From: Salicibibacter cibarius
GTDB lineage: Bacteria; Bacillota; Bacilli; Bacillales; Marinococcaceae
Direction: 5' to 3'
DNA length: 64,000 nt
Assembly: GCF_016495725.1 (NCBI RefSeq)
Contig: NZ_CP054705.1
Location: 3,720,001-3,784,000, forward strand
Made by a program: the position numbers and the translations under genes
Shown: positions 17,231 through 26,691 of the stretch, piece after piece
Numbering within the stretch: position 1 is the first letter of the stretch
Layout of the letters: each line of letters begins with the position of its first letter
Notes under the pieces: generated by a model
Databases searched by the model: none
The model's input: only the letters and a program-made list of their open reading frames with translations
What the model was told of the DNA's origin: nothing

Positions 17231-17479
17231 ATAGCGGATCAGTATTTATGGGTAAGAGGTTATTTTTGTGCAACAGCAGGAAATGTCACGGAAGAAAACA
17301 TTAGAAATCACATCGAAAACAAACCAATGAGAAGAGGAACGATATATTCAGAATTGATGATTGAGCTCCAGTCAAAAGGCATATGCTTGACCATAAGACT
17401 GCCAGCAGATTTCAGTCTAAAAAGTGGGACATTTATGCCCAAACCCACCTGTTTTAGCAGATGGTCGTCTAAAGGGTAG
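17231..17479 (+). pseudogene. IS200/IS605-family TnpA C-terminal fragment
   Basis: The open frame reads QYLWVRGYFCATAGNVTEE followed by NIRNHIEN, the C-terminal helix region of the Y1 transposase TnpA (usual form LWxRGYFxxTxGNVT...I..YIE.Q). The N-terminal two thirds, including the HUH motif, are missing. After the helix the frame runs on for about 50 non-homologous codons to a TAG at 17479. It is a dead remnant. Confidence 0.6.
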
Positions 17480-17663
17480 AAATGTTTGCTCCACCCCAGA
17501 AATGATGAGAAGTTGACAATACTACTGAAGGAATACTGAACATGATTTATGATTATGGTTCAGTATACATAAACAATAATAATTTACCTAACCATCATTA
17601 TATTCTAATAAATGTTATCGTGAGTAATCCATCTAGCAGTCGTCAACGGAGACTAGACGATTA

Positions 17664-17688
17664 GAAAAAGGTTCGTATGACCTTTTTC
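17664..17688. terminator. Hairpin in the gap before hbd
   Basis: GAAAAAGGT and ACCTTTTTC form a perfect nine-base stem with a seven-base loop. It could be a terminator or a mobile-element end. The remaining gap, 17480-17770, shows nothing else. Confidence 0.5.
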
Positions 17689-17770
17689 CAATCATCCATC
17701 CAAAGTTGTACTATATCCTTATTTTTCCTTCATATCAAAATATTCTCTGCAATGGAGTCATCTAGATAAT

Positions 17771-18625
17771 TCAATGGTATTTATAAAACCCTTCCCCGGA
17801 TTTACGGCCTAATTTTCCGGCTTTCACATATTTGATGAGGAGCGGACAAGGGCGGTATTTTTCGCCGAGCGTTTCATACAAATAGTTCATGTTACGTAGG
17901 CGGCTATCGAGGCCAACGAGGTCTGCCAATTCAAGCGGCCCCATCGGGTGGTTCAAACCGAGTTTAAGCGCTTTGTCGATATCTTCGGCTGAGGCGACAC
18001 CTTCCATGTACATGTTCATTGCCTCGTTTCCGATCAGACAGTTCATGCGGCTCGTCACAAACCCCGGAAATTCATTGACTTCCACCGTTTCCTTGTTCAT
18101 TTTTTCCCCGAGATCTTGCACAATCCGTACCGTTTCTTCGGAAGTATCCAATCCCTTGATCATCTCTATCAGCTTCATTTTGTGAACCGGATTGAAAAAA
18201 TGCATGGCAATTACTTTCTCCGGGCGATGCGTCGCCGCGCCGATCTCGGTCGGGCTGAGCGTTGATGTATTTGTCGCCAAAACGGTATGGTTCGGGCAAT
18301 GCTCATCAAGCTGCCGGAAAATCTTCACCTTTAACGGGATTTCTTCCAACACTGCTTCAATAACGACGTCTGCCTCGCACACAGCTTCCCGCAGATTATT
18401 TTCATAAACTATTTGTCGCTTCGCTACTTCCGCCTGATCGCCATCAATAAAGCCTCTATCTGTACTTTTTTGCAATAATTCCTCAATCGCTCCCCGTCCC
18501 TGTTCAAGGTTGGCTTCATCGATATCATAGATTTTTACCCGGAAGCCGCTCAAAGCAGCCGTATAAGCGATGCCTCTGCCCATCGTTCCGGCTCCCACGA
18601 CACTAATTTGCTGCAACACACTCAC
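17771..18625 (-). CDS. 3-hydroxybutyryl-CoA dehydrogenase
   Basis: Oxidises L-3-hydroxyacyl-CoA with NAD(P)+ (or reduces acetoacetyl-CoA). 284 residues: Rossmann motif VVGAGTMGRGIA, the NTSTLSPTEI segment, the catalytic histidine in MHFFNPVHKMKLIE, and the C-terminal dimer domain ending KSGEGFYKY. Its start overlaps the thiolase stop by four bases, so the two are translationally coupled. A diverged copy of its 3' end is present at 47.24-47.38 kb. Similar to MmgB/PaaH; the true chain-length preference is unknown. Confidence 0.93.
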   Translation of the reverse strand: MSVLQQISVVGAGTMGRGIAYTAALSGFRVKIYDIDEANLEQGRGAIEELLQKSTDRGFIDGDQAEVAKRQIVYENNLREAVCEADVVIEAVLEEIPLKVKIFRQLDEHCPNHTVLATNTSTLSPTEIGAATHRPEKVIAMHFFNPVHKMKLIEMIKGLDTSEETVRIVQDLGEKMNKETVEVNEFPGFVTSRMNCLIGNEAMNMYMEGVASAEDIDKALKLGLNHPMGPLELADLVGLDSRLRNMNYLYETLGEKYRPCPLLIKYVKAGKLGRKSGEGFYKYH

Positions 18626-19818
18626 CCCTTATCCCTTTCAAGCATTAAAGCCATGCCCTGACCACCGCCGACGCACAAGGTCGCGATGCCAAACCGTTCA
18701 TCTTTTCGTTTCATTTCGTAAAGAAGCGAGGTGGTAATACGCGCGCCTGTGGCTCCTAGCGGGTGGCCCAAAGCAATCGCCCCGCCGTTGCGATTGACAT
18801 CCACCTCCGGAAGGCCAAGTTCTCGGATGACCGCCAATGACTGGGAGGCAAACGCTTCATTCAGTTCCCATACCCCGATGTCTTCTTTTTGCTTTCCCGT
18901 TCGTTCCAAAAGCAGCTCAACGGCCGGCACGGGACCGATGCCCATCACTTCCGGGTCAACGCCTACAGCCGTCCAGTCTACAATCGTCGCCATCGGTGCC
19001 ACGCCGAGCGCCTCGGCCTTTTCTTTCGTCATCAGCACGAGAGCGGATGCGCCGTCATTGCGCCCGCAAGCATTCCCTGCCGTCACCGATCCATCCGCTT
19101 TAAATGCCGGTTTCAAAGACGCGAGCTTCTCCGTGGACGTCTCCCGCGGGTGCTCATCGACGGAAAACGTAAACGAACGCTTCCGTTCTTTCACTTCCAC
19201 AGGCACAATTTCATCCGCAAACGTCTCGTTTTCAAGCGCGCGCTTCGCCTTCTCCTGGCTTTCAAATGCAAAGGCGTCTTGGTCTTCACGGCTAATTTCA
19301 TAGCGATCCGCCACATTTTCCGCAGTCGCGCCCATCCCAAGTTTGTCCCCATAAATGTCCATCGGTTGTTGCCCGGCTTCCAGGTTGGAGTCCACAAGCT
19401 TCTGTACCCCTTCCCCATAGCGGGTGTTACGCAAATACATAGGTGCTTGGCTCATGTTTTCCGTCCCGCCGGCAACGACGACATCTGCCTGTCCGAACAA
19501 AATTTGTTGGACACCGGAACCAATGGCCTGCATACTCGACGCACATAGGCGATTAACGGTAAACGCCGGTTTGCTCTCCGGTACCCCCGCCCGCAAGGCG
19601 GCAACTCGGGCTACATTTGATGAAGCAGTCGTTTGCCGAACTTCCCCAAGGATAACTTCATCCACATCGGCTTTTTCGATCCTTGCTCTTGACACCGCTT
19701 CTTGAATCACCGTGCTGCCAAGGTGGCCGCTATCGACATTCCTTAGCGAACCTCCCGCGCGCCCGACAGCGGTTCGCACGGCGCTTGCAATGACAATCTC
19801 TTTATTTTCAACTTTCAT
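18622..19818 (-). CDS. Acetyl-CoA C-acetyltransferase (thiolase)
   Basis: Cleaves or forms acetoacetyl-CoA/3-ketoacyl-CoA. 398 residues with the nucleophilic Cys in NRLCASSMQAI, the GHPLGATGAR histidine motif and the second catalytic Cys in CVGGGQGMA. All active-site elements are intact. It precedes hbd in one operon and follows a disabled enoyl-CoA hydratase, so the cluster was once a complete beta-oxidation-type (crotonyl-CoA to acetyl-CoA) module. Confidence 0.93.
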   Translation of the reverse strand: MKVENKEIVIASAVRTAVGRAGGSLRNVDSGHLGSTVIQEAVSRARIEKADVDEVILGEVRQTTASSNVARVAALRAGVPESKPAFTVNRLCASSMQAIGSGVQQILFGQADVVVAGGTENMSQAPMYLRNTRYGEGVQKLVDSNLEAGQQPMDIYGDKLGMGATAENVADRYEISREDQDAFAFESQEKAKRALENETFADEIVPVEVKERKRSFTFSVDEHPRETSTEKLASLKPAFKADGSVTAGNACGRNDGASALVLMTKEKAEALGVAPMATIVDWTAVGVDPEVMGIGPVPAVELLLERTGKQKEDIGVWELNEAFASQSLAVIRELGLPEVDVNRNGGAIALGHPLGATGARITTSLLYEMKRKDERFGIATLCVGGGQGMALMLERDKG

Positions 19819-19833
19819 ATGGTTTCACCCTTT

Positions 19834-20236
19834 CTATTTTCCTTGGAAATTTGCCTTTCTTTTCTCCAGAAAAGCACTTGTTCCTTCATAATTTATCACC
19901 GGATTGGAAAGCGACTGCCTGTGCCAGTTTTTCCATGGCAATTGTCGGCTTTTCGAAGTCTGCCAGTTTGTCGTACACCGCTTGCATGCCAGGCGAGAGC
20001 GCATCGAGTGCTTCCTTCCCCCGAAGTTGTGTGATGTCAGCCCCTGCTGCAAAAGCCTTCTCTCCGGCTCCTGTGAAAATAATGCTGTCTACGTCGGCAC
20101 GCCTGTCCACGTCATCGAGCGCAGTTTCCATTTCTTCCAACACTTGTGCGTTCAATGCGTTGCGCACATCCGGCCGGTTGATCGTGATCGTCGCCCAACG
20201 TCCATCGACTTCTAATTGAGTGCACTCCCCATCCAT
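19834..20236 (-). pseudogene. Enoyl-CoA hydratase with a large internal deletion and a frameshift
   Basis: From an ATG with an AGAGGTG ribosome site the protein follows the crotonase family through AFAAGADITQL and ADFEKPTIA (about 100 residues). It then jumps directly to the C-terminal EKLAQAVAFQSGDK segment. Roughly 125 residues expected between them are gone, including the second oxyanion-hole glycines and the catalytic glutamates. The last stretch (EGTSAFLEKRKANFQGK) is in another frame, after one extra T. Catalysis is impossible. The ribosome site sits right at the TRAP permease stop, at the island's edge. Confidence 0.9.
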
Positions 20237-20249
20237 GTGGTTCACCTCT

Positions 20250-22151
20250 TTATGATTCATACTGCATATTCGTATTTTTGTCTTTATTCTTTTCCTTGTT
20301 CTCAAATAATATCTTAGCCATTAATAATATTGCAATTGTAAATCCAATAACGTCTGTCATAAAATCACTGTAAACAAGTAACAAGGCGGAAGAAAAAGCC
20401 ATTACTCTTTCATAAACATACAATTCTCTCTTAAACCACCCAATAACAGAAATTCCAAATAAAAACACGCCACATATAGCCGTAAACGTAGACAATACAA
20501 TCATCAAAATTGTACCTTCTTCCATCAGAAGCTCAGGTCCATAGACAAACATGAATGGGATAATGAATGCAACAATCCCCATTTTTGCTGATGTGAAAGA
20601 AGTTTTTAAAGGATCTGATCCTGCTATTCCAGCCCCAGCGTAAGAAGCGAGTGCAACAGGAGGGGTTATTGGAGCAAGACTTGCGAAGTAATAAACAAAT
20701 AAATGTGCATATAACACTTCTATCCCTAAATTTACCAGCGCAGGGGCGGTTAGAGTTCCTAATATAATATATGCTGCGGTTGATGGTAGGCCCATACCTA
20801 TAATGATACAAGCTACCATAGAAACTATAAGTGTTAAAAATATACTGGTCTGACCTAAATTGTTCAAAAAACTAGTAAGTGTTACAGCAACCCCTGTCAA
20901 GTTAATGATGCCGACTACAATTCCTGCAGTTGCACATGCCATAGACACGAGAAGCATTCCCCTTGCGCCTGTATTCAACGCATCTATTAAAAATTTCCAG
21001 TTTATTTTTCTAAAATAAAAAATAACATATGTTGCTACTATAGTTACTATCGACCAAAATGCAGCAAACATTGGAGAATAATTAAGAAACACTAATAAGT
21101 ATATTAAAGTTCCGATCCCAGCATACAAATGTATGCCCTTCCAAAAAACTTCCTTAAAAACAGGTAATTTATCCTTGGGCAACCCTCCCATATTTTGCTT
21201 TCCTGCTTCAAGATCCACCATTATAAATATACTAATGTAATACAAAATAGCTGGTATTAATGCAGCCACAATAATTTCTGCATAAGGAATCCCTGTTAGT
21301 TCAGCCATTACAAATGCTCCTGCACCCATAACAGGAGGCATAATGCTCCCACCTGCAGAAGAAACAGCCTCAATTGATGCTGCTTGTTTAGGTTTATACC
21401 CAACTTTTTTCATATTCGGAATCGTAAGTTGACCTGTAGAGGAAACATTAGCTACGGCACTACCAGATACGCTTCCCATTAAGGCACTCGAAACAACCGA
21501 AACTTTTGCAGGTCCTCCTCGAAAACGACCACCTGCTATAAAAGCCAAATCAATGAATGTTTTCCCTGCACCGGTGGAATTTAGAAAAGCCCCAAAAATA
21601 ACAAAAAGAGCGATAAACGTTGCGGCTATTCCCGTAGTTGACCCCCATATCCCTTCTGTTGATATATACATTAAAGATATTATTCTGTCTAACGACATGC
21701 TAGAAGTTTGGAAAACTCCTGGAAATATATCACCAAAATAAGCGTATACTAGAAATAACAAACCTATAAGAGGCAAAATTTTACCTGCTACCCTTCTAGT
21801 ACCTTCTAATACCAAAATGATCATCGATATCCCGAAAAAAAAGTCCAGTGGATCAGGGTTCCCCACTCTTGAAAAGAGAGTATCATACGTCTGAAATATA
21901 TATATGCCAGATCCAATAGTTACAATAATTGCCAGGAAATCTATCCAACGCAATTTAGACGAGCGCGAAATTGGATATATTAGAAATACAAGTATAAGAA
22001 TGAGCGTTAAATGCACATTCCTTTGGAGCATAGCTGTTAGGACACCAAATCCAGCTGTAAAAAGATGAAATAAAGATAAAGATATACAAACAATAAAAGT
22101 TATACCTACTATATACTTAGTTGCAGTAGATATTTTTTGCTCCTGTTCCAT
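20250..22151 (-). CDS. TRAP transporter fused permease, TAXI type
   Basis: A 633-residue inner-membrane protein, mostly hydrophobic helices. It has the fused small (DctQ-like, 4 helices) and large (DctM-like, 12+ helices) permease domains typical of TAXI-type TRAP systems. Conserved large-subunit blocks are visible: GGSIMPPVMGAGAF, GMGLPSTAAYI and PITPPVALASYAGAGIA. It works with the TAXI binding protein at 24 kb to import an organic anion using a sodium gradient. An IS insertion now separates it from that gene. The DNA is clearly more AT-rich than the genes to either side. Starts after GAGGTGATACA. Confidence 0.92.
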   Translation of the reverse strand: MEQEQKISTATKYIVGITFIVCISLSLFHLFTAGFGVLTAMLQRNVHLTLILILVFLIYPISRSSKLRWIDFLAIIVTIGSGIYIFQTYDTLFSRVGNPDPLDFFFGISMIILVLEGTRRVAGKILPLIGLLFLVYAYFGDIFPGVFQTSSMSLDRIISLMYISTEGIWGSTTGIAATFIALFVIFGAFLNSTGAGKTFIDLAFIAGGRFRGGPAKVSVVSSALMGSVSGSAVANVSSTGQLTIPNMKKVGYKPKQAASIEAVSSAGGSIMPPVMGAGAFVMAELTGIPYAEIIVAALIPAILYYISIFIMVDLEAGKQNMGGLPKDKLPVFKEVFWKGIHLYAGIGTLIYLLVFLNYSPMFAAFWSIVTIVATYVIFYFRKINWKFLIDALNTGARGMLLVSMACATAGIVVGIINLTGVAVTLTSFLNNLGQTSIFLTLIVSMVACIIIGMGLPSTAAYIILGTLTAPALVNLGIEVLYAHLFVYYFASLAPITPPVALASYAGAGIAGSDPLKTSFTSAKMGIVAFIIPFMFVYGPELLMEEGTILMIVLSTFTAICGVFLFGISVIGWFKRELYVYERVMAFSSALLLVYSDFMTDVIGFTIAILLMAKILFENKEKNKDKNTNMQYES

Positions 22152-22191
22152 TGTATCACCTCGGAAATTTAATAATTTTTAATGTTAAATA

Positions 22192-23737
22192 CTCAAATTT
22201 CGCAGCCCAAATAAGGCATGTACACCTTGATATAATTGGGTAGACCTGCAATCCAATGTTGGAGTTGACGTTTGATGAATGTTTTCATTTGCTTGTTGCT
22301 GTTGTTGAAGACATCTTCAAGAAGCTCGATAAGCTGCTGGAGAGCTACAGCCCAATCGAGTTCACTCACTTCATCACAGACGTCATAAAACATACCGCCA
22401 AGCGTTCGTTGGTCGGTGCTACATCGGTTTTGCCATGCCAGTACGATATACCGGGCAAAGACAATAGTCGTATGACTGATCAGGGAATCATATGAGCGGC
22501 CTTGAAATTCTTTTTGCAACTTTAAAAGGGACTTGCTCGTTTTGAAAAACACCTCAATGTCCCTTATCCAAACGTTTGGATTATGGCCCACCGCATACCA
22601 TAAATACGGATGATCTCCTGATCGCTTAATGTACAATCCGTGCTCAGAATTGCCAACCAGTCACTCTTTTTATTTCGATTGCGAACAAAAACAACTTTGA
22701 CAGGAACGCCGTTAGCCATCGTTGTATGAATGGAGCGAAGCAACGCCTTTTTCCCGGTTCTTGGGGCAGCGAGGCGGTAGAGTTGTTCTAAATCAACCTG
22801 CTTGCCGTCCACGATATAACGCTGGTTCATTTTCTTGACCATGCCGATGACGTCGAGGCCCTGTTTGGCTTGGATCAATGGCGGCTGCGTAAACCAACTA
22901 TCCATCAATACGTAAGAGGCATCAATCCCTGCTTTCGTTGCTCTTTGAAGCATGCTCGGCATTTGTTCCGGAGCAGATTGAAGGGCTTCCCGTCGTCTTT
23001 TATAACCAGAAGTCCGTTTATCAATGTGATCAGAAATGCCGTTGATACACGATTGTTTAGAACTGAGCAACGAGAAGTCGACAGGCAGAAAGGTTGCTCC
23101 ATCTGTCCATCCTAACGTGAGCATTCGAAACCCTTTGTAATAGCGCATCTTTTGGGACGCATGATCAAAACAACGAGCTAATAATTCCACCTTTTTACTT
23201 CGGTTACGATCGTAGGAGGAATCGTCCAGCACAAACACTTTTGGCCGATCGTGACGGGTTAGCTTTGTCACTTTTCCAATCGTGTGGGCACTCAGGAAGA
23301 GAAGAAAGCGACGCCATGCAAAGGTGGATTCATTCAAAAACCGATAAACCGTGTCCTTACCCGGAGATTCATCCGATTTCTTGCTTTCAAGAAATTGAAA
23401 CCAGTTTTTATGTTCAAAAATCAAGCAGAAGGCCAACTGAAAAAGGTAGCCGCAAGAAAAGCCGAATGACTTCGTAATACCGGCGTTTCGCAAGTGTTTG
23501 AGCATGTTTAACTCTTGAAACGTTGATCGTAGTTCATTTGGAAGTTGATGATTCGTGCTATTTTTCGGTATCATAGAGACGCACCTCTTCTTTTTGGTTG
23601 TGTTTTCTGTCAATGACACTATACCAAACGTCGAGGTGTTTTTTTATGATTGTTTCTCATGTCAAGGACCGAACCTGATGCTTCCTAGACCAAGCAACCG
23701 TAGGTTTCGTGATCATTATCTAGGTGCGAAAGTTGAG
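22192..23737 (-). mobile_element. IS4-family insertion sequence with 7-bp target duplication
   Basis: A 1546-bp element. Left end CTCAAATTTCGCAGCC and right end (inverted) CTCAACTTTCGCACCT form imperfect terminal repeats. TTAAATA flanks both sides (22185-22191 and 23738-23744), a clean 7-bp target duplication showing recent transposition. It landed between the TAXI binding-protein and TRAP permease genes and may be polar on the permease. Confidence 0.88.
22193..23619 (-). pseudogene. IS4-family DDE transposase, interrupted near its C-terminus
   Basis: The N-terminal ~350 residues (22564-23619) are open and contain the first two catalytic Asp motifs (LDDSSYDR, LMDSWFT). At YGMRWAI the frame runs into a stop. 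The rest, beginning DIEVFFKTSKSLL with the catalytic Glu region, is open in another frame down to 22193. Between them lies an extra segment containing the perfect palindrome ATCCAAACGTTTGGAT. It looks like a small insertion that broke the gene. A programmed frameshift is a less likely alternative. Confidence 0.8.
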
Positions 23738-23781
23738 TTAAATATTACAGTCATAATATTTTTCCGGGAAATCGTTTAATA

Positions 23782-23945
23782 CTAGCGTGAGATACTATAA
23801 ATTCAAGTGTTTTTATAAACATAGCTTCTAATTTGCGAGATCTTGTACTACCTATTTTAATACATCTATATCTACTATTTTAAAATCCAGGACTTGGGGA
23901 CAACTGAGTTATTACAGAGATCCCCTAATCGTATCTTCACGCTAG
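23782..23945. repeat. 164-bp element with 14-15 bp terminal inverted repeats
   Basis: CTAGCGTGAGATAC at the left end is matched by GTATCTTCACGCTAG at the right, one base different in length. The inside is non-coding and AT-rich, with an inner GGGGA/TCCCC pair. Size and ends resemble a miniature inverted-repeat element, but I see no clear target duplication. It sits between the IS and the TAXI gene. Confidence 0.5.
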
Positions 23946-24012
23946 ATTATTGATTTTAAGTTGTTTGCGAGAGAGCATGATATCGAAGGGATGCCTTTAA
24001 CTGCTAATACGT

Positions 24013-24969
24013 TTATTGATTTTCTTCAAAAAACCTTTCTGCTCCAGGATGAAGATCAATTACATCTTCATCTGCTGTTTCTAACGATAATTCTTCAAGG
24101 GTGGAAACTGAGTTTTCCAATTCTTCCGTATTATCAAATATAATTTCCATAAATGAGTAGACATCTTCATCAGGAGTATCTGCGGCGGTATAAAATTGAA
24201 CATTTACAGAAACTGTTTGAACATCTTCTTCAACACCATCATACGTTCCTCCTGGTATAGTGTGCTCGTACAAAGCTGGAAAATCACTAACAACATCGTC
24301 AACTTCCTCAGAAGTTAATGGTATCATGTGAATATCATCTAAGGAGGCTAAATCCATAATCCCTGGAGTCGGAAGACCTGTCCAAACAATAGATGCATCT
24401 ACTTGTCCATCTCTTATACCCTCGACACCTTCTTCAATAGATAAGAATTCTGCGTTTATATCATCATAAGTAAGGCCTAAACTCTCTATTACCTGCCTGG
24501 TTCTTACTTCATTACCACTTCCTGGAGATCCAACTGCTACAGTTTGACCTTCTAAATCAGAAAAAGATTCTATTCCTGACCCTTCCAAAGTTACCATGTT
24601 TAGGGGTTGGTCATATATACTGAAGACTCCTTTTAACATATCTTCGTGAGATTCCCCTTCGAAATCATTCATACCATCAATGGCATCTTGTGCCATATCC
24701 CCTCCAAATAATGAAAATTGGGCATCACCACTATCCATCAAACGAACATTTTCTACTGCTCCACCAGAGGCCTGATTAGTTAAATTTAGAGAAGATTCAC
24801 TGCCATTTACAGTTTGTGAAAATGCTGCTCCCACGGAATATAAAGTTCCTGATGTCCCTCCAGTCGTAACTACATAATTTCCATCATCGCTAGATGCCGA
24901 ATCTTCTCCACAGGCTATTAAGAGAACAGATAAGAAAATGAAGTTAAATACTAGTGAAATTCTTTTCAT
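24013..24969 (-). CDS. TAXI-family TRAP solute-binding lipoprotein
   Basis: An extracytoplasmic binding protein that delivers a substrate to the TRAP permease. Signal peptide with lipobox LLIAC, then a TAXI domain (VVTTGGTSGTLYSVGAAF at the mature N-terminus). The start at 24969 (MKRISL) follows AAAGGCGG at proper spacing; six codons upstream is another ATG without one. The mature protein is very acidic, as in salt-adapted species. Substrate unknown; the neighbouring CoA-transferase and crotonases suggest a carboxylic acid. Confidence 0.9.
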   Translation of the reverse strand: MKRISLVFNFIFLSVLLIACGEDSASSDDGNYVVTTGGTSGTLYSVGAAFSQTVNGSESSLNLTNQASGGAVENVRLMDSGDAQFSLFGGDMAQDAIDGMNDFEGESHEDMLKGVFSIYDQPLNMVTLEGSGIESFSDLEGQTVAVGSPGSGNEVRTRQVIESLGLTYDDINAEFLSIEEGVEGIRDGQVDASIVWTGLPTPGIMDLASLDDIHMIPLTSEEVDDVVSDFPALYEHTIPGGTYDGVEEDVQTVSVNVQFYTAADTPDEDVYSFMEIIFDNTEELENSVSTLEELSLETADEDVIDLHPGAERFFEENQ

Positions 24970-25062
24970 TTTTTTTCCGCCTTTCATACTAATTTAATAT
25001 GCGACCCACATTATTGTTGCTGCTATGCGTAAAGTCTAAATCTCTAGATACCTTAAATAGAC

Positions 25063-25827
25063 TCACATTCCTTTCCATTGGGGTTTTCTTTTTTCAAGAA
25101 AAGCTTGTGCACCCTCTATTCGATCCTCGCTTTCGTATACATTTGGTCCGATATCTAATTCTAAAGCTTGAAATAAGGGAACATCCATTGTTTTCCATAT
25201 GGTTTCTTTAATTCGTTGGACAGATAGAGGAGCACATTCGCAAATTCTTTCTGCTATAGTAGTTGCACGGTCTAAAAGTTTTTCGTTGTCCTCAAGAACT
25301 TCACTCACTATTCCAACTTGATATGCTTCTGAGCTTGATAGTAATTCACCAGTGTATAAAATTTTAGCAGCCTCACCCGGTGATATTAATTTAGGTAAAA
25401 TCGTGGCACCAAATGATGCCCCCATGCCTCTTTTTGCCTCCGGCATTCCTATTTTAATATCAGCAGAAGCTAATCTAATATCACTAGCAAGAGTTATTTC
25501 ACAACCAGCTCCAACAGCAGAACCGTTAATGGCAGAAATTACAGGTTTATAAGTTTGAATAATTGCGTTAAAAAGCCTCCCTCTTAATGGTTTTTTTGTG
25601 ACTGCATCACTATTTTCACTTGATTCTTTCAGATCCCTACCGCTACAAAAAGCTTTATCGCCAGCCCCAGTTATAATTAACACCCTCGCTTGATCATCTT
25701 CCTTAAACTCTGATAAATAGTGTAGTATCAAATCTGCCATTTCAGTATTAATGGCATTCCTTTTTTCCGGACGATTTAAATACATGAATGATATTTCACC
25801 TTTTTTTTTGTACTCAATAACACTCAT
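25063..25827 (-). CDS. Enoyl-CoA hydratase/isomerase family protein
   Basis: A crotonase-fold enzyme acting on an acyl-CoA. 254 residues from the ATG at 25827 (AGGGATAAA before it). Oxyanion-hole segments are FCSGRDLKE and SAVGAGCEITLASD. The 130s loop reads MPEAKRGMGASFGATILPKLI, where hydratases usually have two glutamates; one is at PEAKRG and the second is not obvious, so isomerase, hydrolase or another crotonase activity is possible. Part of the AT-rich operon with the next two genes. Confidence 0.85.
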   Translation of the reverse strand: MSVIEYKKKGEISFMYLNRPEKRNAINTEMADLILHYLSEFKEDDQARVLIITGAGDKAFCSGRDLKESSENSDAVTKKPLRGRLFNAIIQTYKPVISAINGSAVGAGCEITLASDIRLASADIKIGMPEAKRGMGASFGATILPKLISPGEAAKILYTGELLSSSEAYQVGIVSEVLEDNEKLLDRATTIAERICECAPLSVQRIKETIWKTMDVPLFQALELDIGPNVYESEDRIEGAQAFLEKRKPQWKGM

Positions 25828-25881
25828 TTTATCCCTCAATCTTAAAATTTAATATTTTCGATTCTGTTACTCCGAATTGAT

Positions 25882-26673
25882 CTATTTCCCTAAAAATTTA
25901 GGTTTTCTTTTTTCAGTAAATGCTGATACTCCTTCTTTATGGTCATGAGTTTCTTTAATAATTGCATAATGTGAAGATATAAGATCAAGAGATTGTTCTA
26001 GATCCATATTTCTAGAGTATTTAACAGCTCTTTTAGTCATACGAATAGCAACCTGAGGTCCAGAAGCTATTTGTTCTGCTAATTCTAAAGTTTTATCCAT
26101 AAACTCCTCTTGTTTGTAGGAATAATTTACAAGTCCTATATTTAATGCTTGATCAGAATCAATAGCCTTTCCGGTCCATAACATTTCATAGGCTTTAGCC
26201 TCTCCAATTATTTTTGGTAAAAAAAATGCTCCCCCATCTCCGGGCACAAGACCCACCTTCACATATCCTTCGCTAACTTTGGTAGAATCCACAATTGTAC
26301 GCATATCACACATTAACGCCATATCTAAACCTGCTCCAACAGCGGGACCGTTAATTGCAGCAATTACAGGTTTGTCAATATCCCTTAAAGCCATTGGTAC
26401 CCGATGAATATTTCTCCATAGCTTATTTTTATTATCTAATGGGCTTTGATGATTTGACATTCCTTCTACATCACCACCGGCACAAAAAGCACTTCCCTCT
26501 CCCGTAATGACTATAACGTGAACATCATCATTGTTTTTTGCTTCTAATAAGGCATTTACCCATGCTTCAATCATTTCGCCATTGAATGCATTCTTTTTTT
26601 CAGGTCTATTTAACTTGATAATTTGAACATGGTTCTTAAAATCTTGCACAATAGTTGAACTCAACTCTTTCAT
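25882..26673 (-). CDS. Enoyl-CoA hydratase/isomerase family protein
   Basis: A second crotonase-family enzyme, clearly different in sequence from its neighbour. Oxyanion-hole blocks FCAGGDVEGM and GPAVGAGLDMALMCD; catalytic loop EGYVKVGLVPGDGGAFFLPK with Asp in the position often held by Glu. The start is uncertain: AAAGGAG lies only one or two bases before the ATG at 26673, so a TTG three codons later is also plausible. It probably processes the CoA ester made by the CoA-transferase encoded just upstream (19 bases). Confidence 0.85.
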   Translation of the reverse strand: MKELSSTIVQDFKNHVQIIKLNRPEKKNAFNGEMIEAWVNALLEAKNNDDVHVIVITGEGSAFCAGGDVEGMSNHQSPLDNKNKLWRNIHRVPMALRDIDKPVIAAINGPAVGAGLDMALMCDMRTIVDSTKVSEGYVKVGLVPGDGGAFFLPKIIGEAKAYEMLWTGKAIDSDQALNIGLVNYSYKQEEFMDKTLELAEQIASGPQVAIRMTKRAVKYSRNMDLEQSLDLISSHYAIIKETHDHKEGVSAFTEKRKPKFLGK

Positions 26674-26691
26674 TCTCCTTTACACAAATAT

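Noticed and set aside
18731-19548. Long frames opposite the thiolase gene
   Set aside because: Shadows caused by GC-biased third positions of the real gene; composition is not protein-like.
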